Source: JBEBVQ01 sp964636205 | GTDB taxonomy: Bacteria > Bacteroidota > Bacteroidia > Chitinophagales > Chitinophagaceae | DNA: 28,623 bases | Direction of reading: 5' to 3' | Assembly (NCBI GenBank): GCA_964636205.1 | Contig: CAZWPF010000032.1 | Span: 1-28,623, forward strand | In this document: one piece after another, positions 14,345 to 22,197 of the stretch | Numbering within the stretch: the stretch's first letter is position 1 | Layout: each line of letters starts with the position of its first letter | Notes under the pieces: model-generated | What the model was told of the DNA's origin: nothing | Database searches by the model: none | Seen by the model: only the letters and a program-made list of their open reading frames with translations | Position numbers and translations under genes: made by a program

Positions 14345-15850
14345 ATGCCTAACGTTGGTAGAATAAAGCAGATCATCGGTCCTGTCGTGGACGTGCATTT
14401 TACGGGTGACAATAAGTTGCCTGAAATCTATAATGCCCTTGAGCTTACTCGTGACAACGGGGAAAAGCTGGTAATGGAAGTGCAACAGCACCTCGGCGAA
14501 GACAGTGTTCGTTGTGTGGCCATGGACGGTACCGAGGGTTTGGTACGCGGCATGGAGGTTTTAGATACCGGAAAGGCTATCGCGATGCCTATCGGTGATC
14601 AAATCAATGGTCGTTTGTTTAACGTTACCGGTGATGCAATCGATGGTTTGCCTGCACCTGATAAAGCAAATGCGCGTCCTATTCACGCTAAACCTCCTAA
14701 GTTTGAAGACCTCAGCACTTCAACTGAAGTGTTGTATACCGGTATTAAGGTTATCGATTTGATCGAGCCTTACGCGAAGGGTGGTAAAATCGGTTTGTTT
14801 GGTGGTGCCGGTGTGGGTAAGACTGTATTGATTCAGGAATTGATCAATAACATCGCTAAAGGTCACGGTGGTTTATCGGTATTTGCTGGTGTAGGAGAGC
14901 GTACTCGTGAAGGGAACGACTTGATGAGGGAAATGATCGAAGCCGGCATCGTGCGTTATGGGGATAAGTTTTTGGAGAGCATGGAAAAGGGCGGATGGGA
15001 TTTGAGTTCAGTAGATTTGGAGGAATTGAAAGAGTCTAAGGCTACATTCGTATTCGGACAGATGAACGAACCTCCCGGAGCACGTGCTCGTGTGGCATTG
15101 TCCGGTCTGACTATTGCAGAATATTTCCGGGACGGTGATGGTACCGGTCAAGGTAAAGATATCCTGTTCTTCGTAGATAACATCTTCCGTTTCACTCAGG
15201 CGGGTTCTGAGGTGTCGGCTCTGTTAGGTCGTATGCCTTCTGCCGTGGGTTATCAACCTACTCTGGCTACAGAAATGGGTCTGATGCAAGAGCGGATTAC
15301 TTCTACTAAGCAAGGTTCAATTACTTCAGTACAGGCGGTTTACGTACCTGCGGATGACCTTACCGATCCGGCGCCTGCAACTACTTTCGCCCACTTGGAT
15401 GCGACTACGGTATTGAGCCGTAAGATTTCTGACTTAGGTATCTATCCTGCGGTGGATCCTCTGGATTCTACTTCTAGAATTTTGACTCCGAGCGTCGTTG
15501 GGGAAGAGCATTATAGATGTGCAAACCGTGTGAAGCTGATTTTGCAACGTTATAAGGAATTGCAAGATATCATTGCGATCCTCGGTATGGATGAACTTAG
15601 CGAAGAGGATAAACTTACTGTATCAAGAGCTCGTAGGGTTCAGCGTTTCTTATCACAACCATTCCACGTGGCAGAACAGTTTACCGGTCTGAAAGGGGTA
15701 ATGGTACCGATTGAGGAAACAATCCGCGGCTTTAACATGATTATGGATGGTGAAGTGGACGAGTATCCTGAAGCTGCCTTTAACCTGGTTGGTACTATCG
15801 ACGATGCCATCGCGAAAGGTAAAAAGTTGATGGAAATGGCAAAGGGCTAA
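14345..15850 (+). CDS. atpD: F0F1 ATP synthase subunit beta
   Basis: The 501-residue catalytic subunit of the ATP synthase F1 head. The P-loop GGAGVGKTV carries Lys159. The family segments GERTREGNDL, FGQMNEPPGARARV, the Walker B stretch ILFFVDNIFRFTQAG and the C-terminal DELSEEDKLTV are all present. The length is slightly above the usual 460-480 residues. atpC follows after 41 bp. The other atp genes are not in this window, which agrees with the split atp arrangement common in Bacteroidota. It has its own promoter at 14270-14301. Confidence 0.98.
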   Translation: MPNVGRIKQIIGPVVDVHFTGDNKLPEIYNALELTRDNGEKLVMEVQQHLGEDSVRCVAMDGTEGLVRGMEVLDTGKAIAMPIGDQINGRLFNVTGDAIDGLPAPDKANARPIHAKPPKFEDLSTSTEVLYTGIKVIDLIEPYAKGGKIGLFGGAGVGKTVLIQELINNIAKGHGGLSVFAGVGERTREGNDLMREMIEAGIVRYGDKFLESMEKGGWDLSSVDLEELKESKATFVFGQMNEPPGARARVALSGLTIAEYFRDGDGTGQGKDILFFVDNIFRFTQAGSEVSALLGRMPSAVGYQPTLATEMGLMQERITSTKQGSITSVQAVYVPADDLTDPAPATTFAHLDATTVLSRKISDLGIYPAVDPLDSTSRILTPSVVGEEHYRCANRVKLILQRYKELQDIIAILGMDELSEEDKLTVSRARRVQRFLSQPFHVAEQFTGLKGVMVPIEETIRGFNMIMDGEVDEYPEAAFNLVGTIDDAIAKGKKLMEMAKG

Positions 15851-15891
15851 GCCTTTAATGCCGTAGGCGATTTCACCAATTACTAAGAATC

Positions 15892-16146
15892 ATGCAATTA
15901 GAAATATTATCACCCGAGCGAAAAATATTCAGTGGCAATGTGTACGGTGTGCAATTGCCCGGTACAGAGGGTTCATTTGAAATTCTTGAGAACCACGCAC
16001 CTATGATTGCTTCACTGGGTAAGGGTAGAATGAAAATTATAAAAGACCGAAACGCCGATGAATTGTACGAAATCTCGGCAGGTTTTGTGGAGGTAATGAA
16101 TAATAAGGCAACGGTTCTTATAGAAGGCGCAGTAGCTATCGACTAA
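15892..16146 (+). CDS. atpC: F0F1 ATP synthase subunit epsilon (short form)
   Basis: An 84-residue epsilon subunit of the F1 central stalk. It has the N-terminal beta-sandwich with the signature segments LEILSPERKIFSG, PGTEGSFEILENHAP and the GFVEV strand. The C-terminal helical hairpin, which in E. coli epsilon inhibits ATP hydrolysis, is absent. This short form is common in Bacteroidota and is not a truncation specific to this genome, because the frame ends cleanly after the sandwich. It is co-transcribed with atpD, and a long stable hairpin follows at 16184-16248. Confidence 0.93.
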   Translation: MQLEILSPERKIFSGNVYGVQLPGTEGSFEILENHAPMIASLGKGRMKIIKDRNADELYEISAGFVEVMNNKATVLIEGAVAID

Positions 16147-16183
16147 AAACTGTAATGACCGATAAGGTCAGCCGAATTTAGCG

Positions 16184-16248
16184 GACAGGTGTTGAAATCT
16201 GAATGAGACATCAATACGGTGTTTTTGATTCAAGGATCAACACCTGTC
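16184..16248 (+). terminator. Long hairpin after atpC, possible terminator or stability element
   Basis: GACAGGTGTTGA (16184-16195) pairs perfectly with TCAACACCTGTC (16237-16248). Inside the 41-nt loop, ATCAA and TTGAT can form a second stem. Only a weak TTGTTG follows, so it is not a textbook terminator; it may protect the 3' end of the atpDC message. Confidence 0.5.
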
Positions 16249-16333
16249 TTGTTGTATAACGACCAAAAGTAATGGTGGCGGAGGATTGTAAAAAAACAAA
16301 CCCGGGCTACTGCTACAAACAGGCGGAATTGAT

Positions 16334-16341
16334 TACTTTTG
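16334..16341 (+). promoter_or_regulatory. -7 promoter box of the pyruvate dehydrogenase E2 gene
   Basis: TACTTTTG fits TAnnTTTG and lies about 42 bp before the ATG at 16384. No convincing -33 TTTG is at the right distance. Confidence 0.5.
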
Positions 16342-16383
16342 AGAACTGATTAAGTAAAAAAAGTTTACAGAAAGCAAAGAGTT

Positions 16384-18024
16384 ATGGCCGAAGTTATCCG
16401 TATGCCATTGTTGAGCGATACCATGAAAGAGGGTGTAATCGCAGCCTGGCATAAAAAAGTTGGAGATACCGTTAAAGCTGACGATGTACTGGCAGACGTA
16501 GAAACAGATAAAGCCACTATGGAAGTGGTACCCTATGTAGATGGGACTTTGCTGTACCTGGGAGTAGAAGAGGGTAAGGCCGCCAAGGTCAATGAAATTA
16601 TAGCGATAGTCGGTAAACCCGGTGAAGATTTCCAGTCGTTGCTCGATGGTGACGAAGCACAATCTTCGGCTACGGAAGCTGCCGAAAATAATGCTCCGGA
16701 AGAGCCTGCACAGCAAAAAACAGAAGCACCAAAAGCTCCTGTCGCAGAGAAAAAAGCTAGTCCTAAACCCGGCGAAGCAACCGTTATTCGGATGCCTTTG
16801 CTGAGTGATACTATGACAGAAGGTAAAATCCTTGCCTGGCTGAAGAAAGTGGGAGATAACGTTAAAAGTGATGATGTAATTGCCGAGGTGGAAACGGACA
16901 AAGCTACCATGGAGGTGGTTCCTTATGTCGATGGTACTTTATTGTACATCGGTGTAGAAGCAGGAAATGCCGCTAAAGTCAATGAAATTATTGCGGTTGT
17001 CGGTAAAGAAGGTATCGACGTGGCTCCATATCTGGATGAGGAGGTAAGCGAAGTTTCGGCCTCGGAAGAGCAACCGGTTGCTGCCGCAGAACAATCTGCA
17101 CAACCTGCCGCTACTGAAACCCCTGCCGCTGAACAGGAGGATAGTTCCGAGCGTCTAAAAATTTCTCCTTTGGCTAAGCGATTGGCAGAAGAAAAGGGAA
17201 TCGACCTCAAAGAACTGAAAGGCTCTGGTGATGGAGGACGTATCATCAAAAGAGACGTTGACCAATATACTCCTGGTGTGAAGAAGCAAGCTGAAAAGCC
17301 TGCGACACCAGCAGCGGTGCAAGCAATACCGGTACAGTCGGGCGAAGAATATCAGGATTTCCCTGTAAGCCAAATGCGTCGCATTATCGCTCAGCGCTTG
17401 TCAGAAAGTAAATTCAGTGCGCCGCACTTCTATTTACGCATGACAATTACTATGGATAAGGCGATTGAAGCAAGAAAATATATCAATAACGTTTCTCCTG
17501 TAAAAGTTTCCTTTAACGATCTGATCATTAAGGCCGCAGCGATGGCTTTGCAGAAGCATCCGGAAGTGAACAGTTCCTGGAGAGGCGATTCAGTCAGGAG
17601 GTATAATCATATTCATATTGGTACCGCAGTAGCCATCGATGATGGTCTGATCGTACCGGTGATTAGATTCGCCAATCAAAAATCATTGTCCCAGATTTCT
17701 GCAGACGCTTCAGAATTAATTGACAAGGCGCGCAATAAGAAGTTGCAGCCGGCGGAGTTCACCGGAAACACATTCACCATCTCCAATTTGGGTATGATGG
17801 ATATCGATGAATTTACTGCCATTATTAATCCGCCGGATAGTTGCATTTTGGCTGTCGGTAAAATCAATGCGGTGCCTGTAGTAGAAGAGGGTGAAATCGT
17901 TGTAAGGCAGCAGATGAAGCTGACCCTGAGCTGTGACCACCGTGTGGTGGACGGAGCTGTAGGCGCCCGATTTATGCAGACTTTAAAAGCATATCTGGAA
18001 AATCCCGTGACTATGCTGGCGTAA
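16384..18024 (+). CDS. pdhC: Pyruvate dehydrogenase complex E2, dihydrolipoamide acetyltransferase (two lipoyl domains)
   Basis: A 546-residue E2 core protein that passes the acetyl group from E1 to CoA. It has two tandem lipoyl domains (about 1-80 and 135-210) with lipoylated Lys43 and Lys173, each in VETDKATMEVVPYVDGTLL. Between and after them are Ala/Glu/Pro-rich linkers, then an E3/E1-binding domain about 259-293 (SPLAKRLAEEKGIDLKEL, then GSGDGGRI). The catalytic acyltransferase domain runs to the end, with His519 and Asp523 in DHRVVDG. The two lipoyl domains are strikingly alike, pointing to an internal duplication. No E1 or E3 gene is adjacent. The pyruvate rather than 2-oxoglutarate assignment rests on overall similarity and the two lipoyl domains; a branched-chain E2 is less likely. 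Confidence 0.92.
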   Translation: MAEVIRMPLLSDTMKEGVIAAWHKKVGDTVKADDVLADVETDKATMEVVPYVDGTLLYLGVEEGKAAKVNEIIAIVGKPGEDFQSLLDGDEAQSSATEAAENNAPEEPAQQKTEAPKAPVAEKKASPKPGEATVIRMPLLSDTMTEGKILAWLKKVGDNVKSDDVIAEVETDKATMEVVPYVDGTLLYIGVEAGNAAKVNEIIAVVGKEGIDVAPYLDEEVSEVSASEEQPVAAAEQSAQPAATETPAAEQEDSSERLKISPLAKRLAEEKGIDLKELKGSGDGGRIIKRDVDQYTPGVKKQAEKPATPAAVQAIPVQSGEEYQDFPVSQMRRIIAQRLSESKFSAPHFYLRMTITMDKAIEARKYINNVSPVKVSFNDLIIKAAAMALQKHPEVNSSWRGDSVRRYNHIHIGTAVAIDDGLIVPVIRFANQKSLSQISADASELIDKARNKKLQPAEFTGNTFTISNLGMMDIDEFTAIINPPDSCILAVGKINAVPVVEEGEIVVRQQMKLTLSCDHRVVDGAVGARFMQTLKAYLENPVTMLA

Positions 18025-18163
18025 ATCCTCCTTGCCTTCACTGCATCGAAGCAATAACAAATAGGCCGTTGGTATAAAGATCAACTAATCCGCATGTTAG
18101 AGTAGGAGGCGAGATTTACATCAATTTTAAGTAGATAATTATTAAAAATACCGTAGAAAGTCG

Positions 18164-18171
18164 CAACTTTG
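18164..18171 (+). promoter_or_regulatory. Candidate -7 box of carA
   Basis: CAACTTTG differs by one base from TAnnTTTG and lies 15 bp before the ATG at 18187. Its final TTG is the start of the longest open frame, which argues that the TTG at 18169 is promoter rather than coding. Confidence 0.4.
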
Positions 18172-18186
18172 CGAAATTTGTTTTTC

Positions 18187-19302
18187 ATGTCGCTGACAGC
18201 AACACAATCATCGCCCGCCTGGCTTCTTTTAGAGGACGGGACGCTTTTTAAAGGAAAATCTTTTGGAGCTTCCGGCACAGCCGGTGGGGAAATTTGTTTC
18301 AATACAGGTATGACTGGGTATCAGGAGGTTTTTACCGATCCTTCCTATTCTGGTCAAGTTTTGATCATGAATAACACCTATATCGGGAATTATGGTGTCA
18401 AACAATCCGATGCAGAAAGTGAAGCAATCCATATCCGGGCGCTCATTTGTAAAAACATTTCTCGTCGATATAGCAGAATGACTGCCGATGATGGATTAGA
18501 GCCCTACTTGGTTGAGAATAATATCGTAGCCATTTACGATGTCGATACCCGCGCTTTAGTGCAGCATATCCGTACTAAAGGTGCCATGAACTGTATAATC
18601 TCCACAGAAACCGGTGATTCTGAATTGCTTAAGAAAAAGCTTTCTGAGATTCCCGGTATGGGCGGACTAGAATTGTCCTCTGAGGTTTCTGTACGGGAGC
18701 CCTATACTTTCGGAGATCCTGAAGCGCCGGTAAAAATCGCGGTGCTGGATCTGGGAGTAAAGAAGAATATTCTGAACTGCCTTAAAGAAAGAAACGCATA
18801 TCTGAAAGTCTTTCCGGCCAAGACCGACGTTGCAGAGATTAAGGCTTTTGGTGCACATGGTTATTTTGTATCTAACGGACCGGGTGATCCGGCCGCAATG
18901 GATTATGCGGTAGATACCATCAAAAATTTATTACAAGAAGAGAAGCCTTTCTTCGGAATCTGCTTGGGACACCAGTTGCTTGCAAGAGCAAACGATATTC
19001 CGACCTTTAAAATGCACCACGGTCACCGAGGAATGAATCATCCGGTTAAAAATTTGATTACCGGAAAATCGGAAATTACTACTCAAAATCATGGATTCGG
19101 GGTAGATCCGGAGGCGGTAAAACGTAGCGAAAATATCGAGATCACCCATGTCAATCTGAACGATGGTTCGGTAGAGGGGATCCGTATGAAAAATAAGCCC
19201 GCATTTTCTGTGCAATACCATCCTGAAAGTACACCAGGGCCTTTTGATTCCAGATATTTGTTTGATGACTTTATCGAAATGATTCAGACTTCCCTGTCCT
19301 GA
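18187..19302 (+). CDS. carA: Carbamoyl phosphate synthase small subunit (glutamine amidotransferase)
   Basis: A 371-residue glutaminase subunit supplying ammonia to CarB for carbamoyl phosphate, used in pyrimidine and arginine synthesis. The N-terminal CPSase small-chain domain shows FNTGMTGYQEVFTDPSY. The class I amidotransferase domain has nucleophile Cys259 in GICLGHQ and the His345/Glu347 pair in QYHPESTPGP, a complete triad. Its standard length and clean N-terminus favour the ATG at 18187 over an upstream TTG at 18169. carB is not in the window. The next gene starts 32 bp downstream in the same direction, so the two may share a transcript. Confidence 0.97.
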   Translation: MSLTATQSSPAWLLLEDGTLFKGKSFGASGTAGGEICFNTGMTGYQEVFTDPSYSGQVLIMNNTYIGNYGVKQSDAESEAIHIRALICKNISRRYSRMTADDGLEPYLVENNIVAIYDVDTRALVQHIRTKGAMNCIISTETGDSELLKKKLSEIPGMGGLELSSEVSVREPYTFGDPEAPVKIAVLDLGVKKNILNCLKERNAYLKVFPAKTDVAEIKAFGAHGYFVSNGPGDPAAMDYAVDTIKNLLQEEKPFFGICLGHQLLARANDIPTFKMHHGHRGMNHPVKNLITGKSEITTQNHGFGVDPEAVKRSENIEITHVNLNDGSVEGIRMKNKPAFSVQYHPESTPGPFDSRYLFDDFIEMIQTSLS

Positions 19303-19334
19303 TTGGAACAATAGGGAATGCTAACTGTTTTAGT

Positions 19335-20279
19335 ATGAAGAAAGAGAAGATTTTAATTATTGGTTCTTGCGGCCAAATAGGGGTGGAACTTACACAGGCT
19401 TTGCGTGCCGTGTATGGTGAAAATCAAGTGATTGCGACCGACATCAGGGAACCCCATCCACTATTGAAAGATGCAGGTCCGTACCAAACGCTTGATGTAA
19501 TGGACGCTGAGGCAGTGCATCAATTGGTTAAGAAAGAAGAAATTACACAGATCTATTTGTTGGCAGCTCTATTGAGTGCTACCGGTGAACAAAACCCGCA
19601 TAGAGCTTGGGAGATAAATATGACAAGTCTGCTGAAAATTCTGGACATCTCCGTTCAGGAAAAGCTGACTAAAGTTTATTGGCCCAGTTCGATCGCTGTT
19701 TTCGGTACCTCTACACCAAGAGAGCAAACTCCGCAAAAGACAATTATTGAACCACGCACCGTGTATGGTATAAGTAAATACGCCGGTGAATTGTGGTGTC
19801 AGTATTATAATCAACGCTGGGGACTGGATGTACGTAGTTTGCGCTACCCCGGTCTGATTAGTTGGAAAAGCGCACCGGGGGGAGGAACAACTGACTATGC
19901 AGTTGAGATCTATCACGAGGCATTGAAAAATGGCAGATACACTTCATTCTTGGATAAAGGTACCTACCTGCCCATGATGTATATGGATGATGCCATTCGC
20001 GGTACAATTGAGTTGATGGAAGCGCCGGCAGAGAAAATTGGCACCAGAATGGCTTACAATATTGCTGCTATGAGCTTTGCTCCTGAGGAGGTAGCCGCAG
20101 CGATTCAAAAGCATATACCTACATTTGAAATTGACTACAAATCTGACTACAGACAACAAATTGCGGAAGGTTGGCCTGCAAGTATCGACGATAGCGCCGC
20201 CCGCAATGATTGGGGTTGGAGCCATCGGTTTGATTTAGACAAGATGACAGCTGAAATGCTGCAAAACCTATCGAAATAA
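19335..20279 (+). CDS. L-threonine 3-dehydrogenase, short-chain (SDR/epimerase-like) type
   Basis: A 314-residue NAD-dependent extended SDR closely resembling the Flavobacterium-type L-threonine dehydrogenase, which oxidises threonine to 2-amino-3-ketobutyrate in the cytoplasm. It has the nucleotide-binding motif G10-SC-G13-QI-G16, D36 for NAD specificity, Ser119 (WPSSIAVFG), and Tyr144/Lys148 in TVYGISK. Family-specific stretches are AALLSATGEQNP, RYPGLISW followed by PGGGTTDYAV, MMYMDDAIR and the C-terminal WPASIDDSAARNDWGW. This is unrelated to the zinc-dependent Tdh of E. coli. The usual partner, glycine C-acetyltransferase, is not in the window. It probably shares a transcript with carA and ends at the terminator at 20299-20331. 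Confidence 0.93.
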   Translation: MKKEKILIIGSCGQIGVELTQALRAVYGENQVIATDIREPHPLLKDAGPYQTLDVMDAEAVHQLVKKEEITQIYLLAALLSATGEQNPHRAWEINMTSLLKILDISVQEKLTKVYWPSSIAVFGTSTPREQTPQKTIIEPRTVYGISKYAGELWCQYYNQRWGLDVRSLRYPGLISWKSAPGGGTTDYAVEIYHEALKNGRYTSFLDKGTYLPMMYMDDAIRGTIELMEAPAEKIGTRMAYNIAAMSFAPEEVAAAIQKHIPTFEIDYKSDYRQQIAEGWPASIDDSAARNDWGWSHRFDLDKMTAEMLQNLSK

Positions 20280-20298
20280 GCGTTCTGAAAGCAATATT

Positions 20299-20331
20299 AA
20301 AAGCGGGTTAGATTTTTATCTGCCCGCTTTT
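20299..20331. terminator. Bidirectional terminator overlapping the end of the glycosyltransferase gene
   Basis: AAAAGCGGG (20299-20307) pairs with CCCGCTTTT (20323-20331), with additional AGAT/ATCT pairing inside. T-rich sequence follows on the plus strand. The right arm lies within the last codons of the minus-strand glycosyltransferase, so the stem is partly coding. Confidence 0.8.
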
Positions 20332-21518
20332 GCTTTTTGCAACAATTCATCGTAATAGGACGCAGTATCTGAAACAAGTCGTTGGTAGGAAAACTGATGC
20401 ATCACGTGCTTCATGCCATTTGCGCCGAAATTACTACGTAGTTCTTTACTGCAAACAAGTTGGGACAGGGCATCTGATAAAGCTTTGACATTACCCGGCT
20501 CGGTAATAAATCCCGTTTTCTGATCAAGTACGACATCGGCAACACCACCGACTCGAGTGGAAACCACCGGACGACCGGCAGCCTGAGCTTCTATTAGGGA
20601 TACAGGTGTCCCTTCGTTATGAGACGTGAGCGCCACAATATCTAAGCCTGCCAGCACAACATCCATATCTGTTCTCCAGGAGGTGCAAATAGCCGTGGCC
20701 GGTTTTGGTTGCTCGGGAAAATAGCTGTAGTCAATACCCGCTTGCACCAATTCCGCTTCCAGCGAGGGGCGCATATCCCCATCTCCGATTATAATGAATC
20801 TTAGTTTTTCAGTCCGACTTTTTAATAATTCCGCTGCTGCCGCTACAAATAAAGAATGGTTTTTCACCGGTACTACTCTCCCGATAATACCTATGGCAAT
20901 TTCATCCTCTTTAATTTGATACTGCTCTCTGAACGCGATTCTTTTCAGGTCCTGATTTTCCTGAAATTTCTGTAGGTCCAATCCCAAAGGGATGATTTTT
21001 ATTTTTTCCTCCGGACAGATTCGAAAGCGATTTGCCAACTCTTGTTTCTGCAATTCGCTGATGGCAATAATACCCGAAGATTTTCGGGCTAGATAACGCT
21101 CAATCTGTATGAACGCATTAGTGGTTAATTTGTTGAAGTAACTATGGAAAACATGTCCGTGGAATGTATGGACAATCACCGGCACACCGCAGGCGCTGGC
21201 GGCCATCCGGCCAATCGCACCACTCTTGGCAGCGTGTGTATGGACGATATCCGGTTTGAATTTCCGGATCAATTGCTTCATTTCGCGATAAGCGGCTATA
21301 TCAGCGCTCGGATTGATAGATCGACGCATTTGGTGAATTACATAGGGCTCGATGTCTAAATCACGGGTCAGATGCGTAGCATCTTGTTCATGTTCTTCTT
21401 TGCCACCTGTCACCAAGAGTGTTTCGTAATCAGAGGGAAGATAACGAGTAAGAAAAGTAGCATTCAAAGCAGGACCGCCGATGATCAGGCGATTCATTAT
21501 CCGTAAAATTCTGGGCAT
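20316..21518 (-). CDS. Glycosyltransferase family 4 protein
   Basis: A 400-residue GT-B-fold retaining glycosyltransferase. The N-terminal Rossmann half has IGGP, DIVHTHAAKSGAIGR and HTFHGHVF; the C-terminal half has GIIGRVVPVKNH, IIGDGDMR and the nucleotide-sugar-binding EGTPVSLIEAQAAG (E-x7-E), then GGVADVV. Such enzymes build lipopolysaccharide, exopolysaccharide or glycolipids at the cytoplasmic membrane face. No other polysaccharide genes are nearby, so the acceptor is unknown. The frame opens at a TTG at 21536, but that codon is part of the -7 box TACCTTTG, so the ATG at 21518 is chosen; it directly precedes PRILRIMNRL. It ends convergent with the threonine dehydrogenase gene, and the shared terminator overlaps its last codons. 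Confidence 0.92.
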   Translation of the reverse strand: MPRILRIMNRLIIGGPALNATFLTRYLPSDYETLLVTGGKEEHEQDATHLTRDLDIEPYVIHQMRRSINPSADIAAYREMKQLIRKFKPDIVHTHAAKSGAIGRMAASACGVPVIVHTFHGHVFHSYFNKLTTNAFIQIERYLARKSSGIIAISELQKQELANRFRICPEEKIKIIPLGLDLQKFQENQDLKRIAFREQYQIKEDEIAIGIIGRVVPVKNHSLFVAAAAELLKSRTEKLRFIIIGDGDMRPSLEAELVQAGIDYSYFPEQPKPATAICTSWRTDMDVVLAGLDIVALTSHNEGTPVSLIEAQAAGRPVVSTRVGGVADVVLDQKTGFITEPGNVKALSDALSQLVCSKELRSNFGANGMKHVMHQFSYQRLVSDTASYYDELLQKAKAGR

Positions 21519-21533
21519 AGATAGGTATGTATG

Positions 21534-21562
21534 CAAAGGTAGCAGTTTACCTCGCGACGCAA
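21534..21562 (-). promoter_or_regulatory. Promoter of the GT4 gene
   Basis: On the minus strand TTG (21562-21560), an 18-bp spacer and TACCTTTG (21541-21534) make a good Bacteroidota promoter. The leader before the ATG at 21518 would be only about 10 nt. Confidence 0.65.
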
Positions 21563-21566
21563 CTGG

Positions 21567-22112
21567 TTATTTATCAAGAATCGCATGGATTACAGCAGGA
21601 TCATCGGGTTGCACCCCGGGATCAAAAATTTCAACTAGGACTCCTGATTCATTGATTAAATACTTTTGAAAGTTCCACTTTACGGTGCTATTCTTAAACC
21701 CATTATGATTTTTATTAGTGAGCCATTGATATATCGGAGCCATATTTTTGCCTTTAACCGATATCTTAGCAGCCATTGGGAAACTTACACCGTAATTTTT
21801 CTTGCAAAATTCGGCTATCTCTTCATTTGTACCCGGTTCCTGCTTCATAAAATCGTTTGACTGAAAACCAACAATCACGAGCTTGTCCTTATATTGCTGA
21901 TAGATATTTTCCAGCAGTTGATACTGCGGAGTATGACCGCATTTAGATGCTGTATTGACTATCAGGATCTTCTTGCCTTTGAATTCATTGAAGTCAATAA
22001 CACCTCCGTCTAAGGCTTCCACTTTAAAATCATAGATACTTGCGGGAATTTCAGAATTAGCAGGAGCCATAAAGAATAACATTTGCAATAGGAATAATGT
22101 ATTTAACAGCAT
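21567..22112 (-). CDS. Glutathione peroxidase family protein, probably exported
   Basis: A 181-residue peroxidase of the GPx family, reducing peroxides with a thiol donor; in bacteria this is often thioredoxin rather than glutathione. The catalytic set is present: Cys58 (NTASKCGHTPQY), Gln84 (VGFQSNDF), and Trp146/Asn147 (VKWNFQKYL). It is a cysteine, not a selenocysteine, enzyme. The ATG at 22112 gives a hydrophobic N-terminal segment (about 1-17) that looks like a signal peptide or anchor, so the protein probably acts in the envelope. The open frame extends to 22268 with no good start, and this would overlap the divergent gene at 22198. A -7 box TACCTTTG lies 15 bp upstream at 22128-22135. 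It ends 48 bp before the GT4 ATG. Confidence 0.9.
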   Translation of the reverse strand: MLLNTLFLLQMLFFMAPANSEIPASIYDFKVEALDGGVIDFNEFKGKKILIVNTASKCGHTPQYQLLENIYQQYKDKLVIVGFQSNDFMKQEPGTNEEIAEFCKKNYGVSFPMAAKISVKGKNMAPIYQWLTNKNHNGFKNSTVKWNFQKYLINESGVLVEIFDPGVQPDDPAVIHAILDK

Positions 22113-22127
22113 TATCAAGCCTTTTTG

Positions 22128-22135
22128 CAAAGGTA
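22128..22135 (-). promoter_or_regulatory. -7 promoter box of the glutathione peroxidase gene
   Basis: On the minus strand this reads TACCTTTG, a full match to TAnnTTTG, 15 bp before the ATG at 22112. It supports that start over the longer frame. No well-spaced -33 box is seen. Confidence 0.6.
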
Positions 22136-22184
22136 CCGGAAGTTGAGCAATCTGCTGCCATAGAGGAATTTGATAATTAGTAAG

Positions 22185-22192
22185 TAGTTTTG
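22185..22192 (+). promoter_or_regulatory. -7 promoter box immediately before the Ig-like lipoprotein gene
   Basis: TAGTTTTG fits TAnnTTTG and ends only five bases before the ATG at 22198. If used, transcription would begin at or next to the start codon, giving a leaderless or nearly leaderless message. Confidence 0.45.
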
Positions 22193-22197
22193 CCGCG

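Noticed and set aside
18025..18160. tRNA or known RNA motif between pdhC and carA
   Set aside because: No acceptor stem or T-loop signature on either strand; only a long-range inverted repeat was seen.
18169..18186. TTG start extending carA by six residues
   Set aside because: The TTG overlaps the CAACTTTG promoter candidate, and an ATG 18 bp downstream gives the normal protein start.
21519..21536. TTG start extending the GT4 protein by six residues
   Set aside because: The TTG is inside the well-spaced -7 box TACCTTTG on the minus strand.
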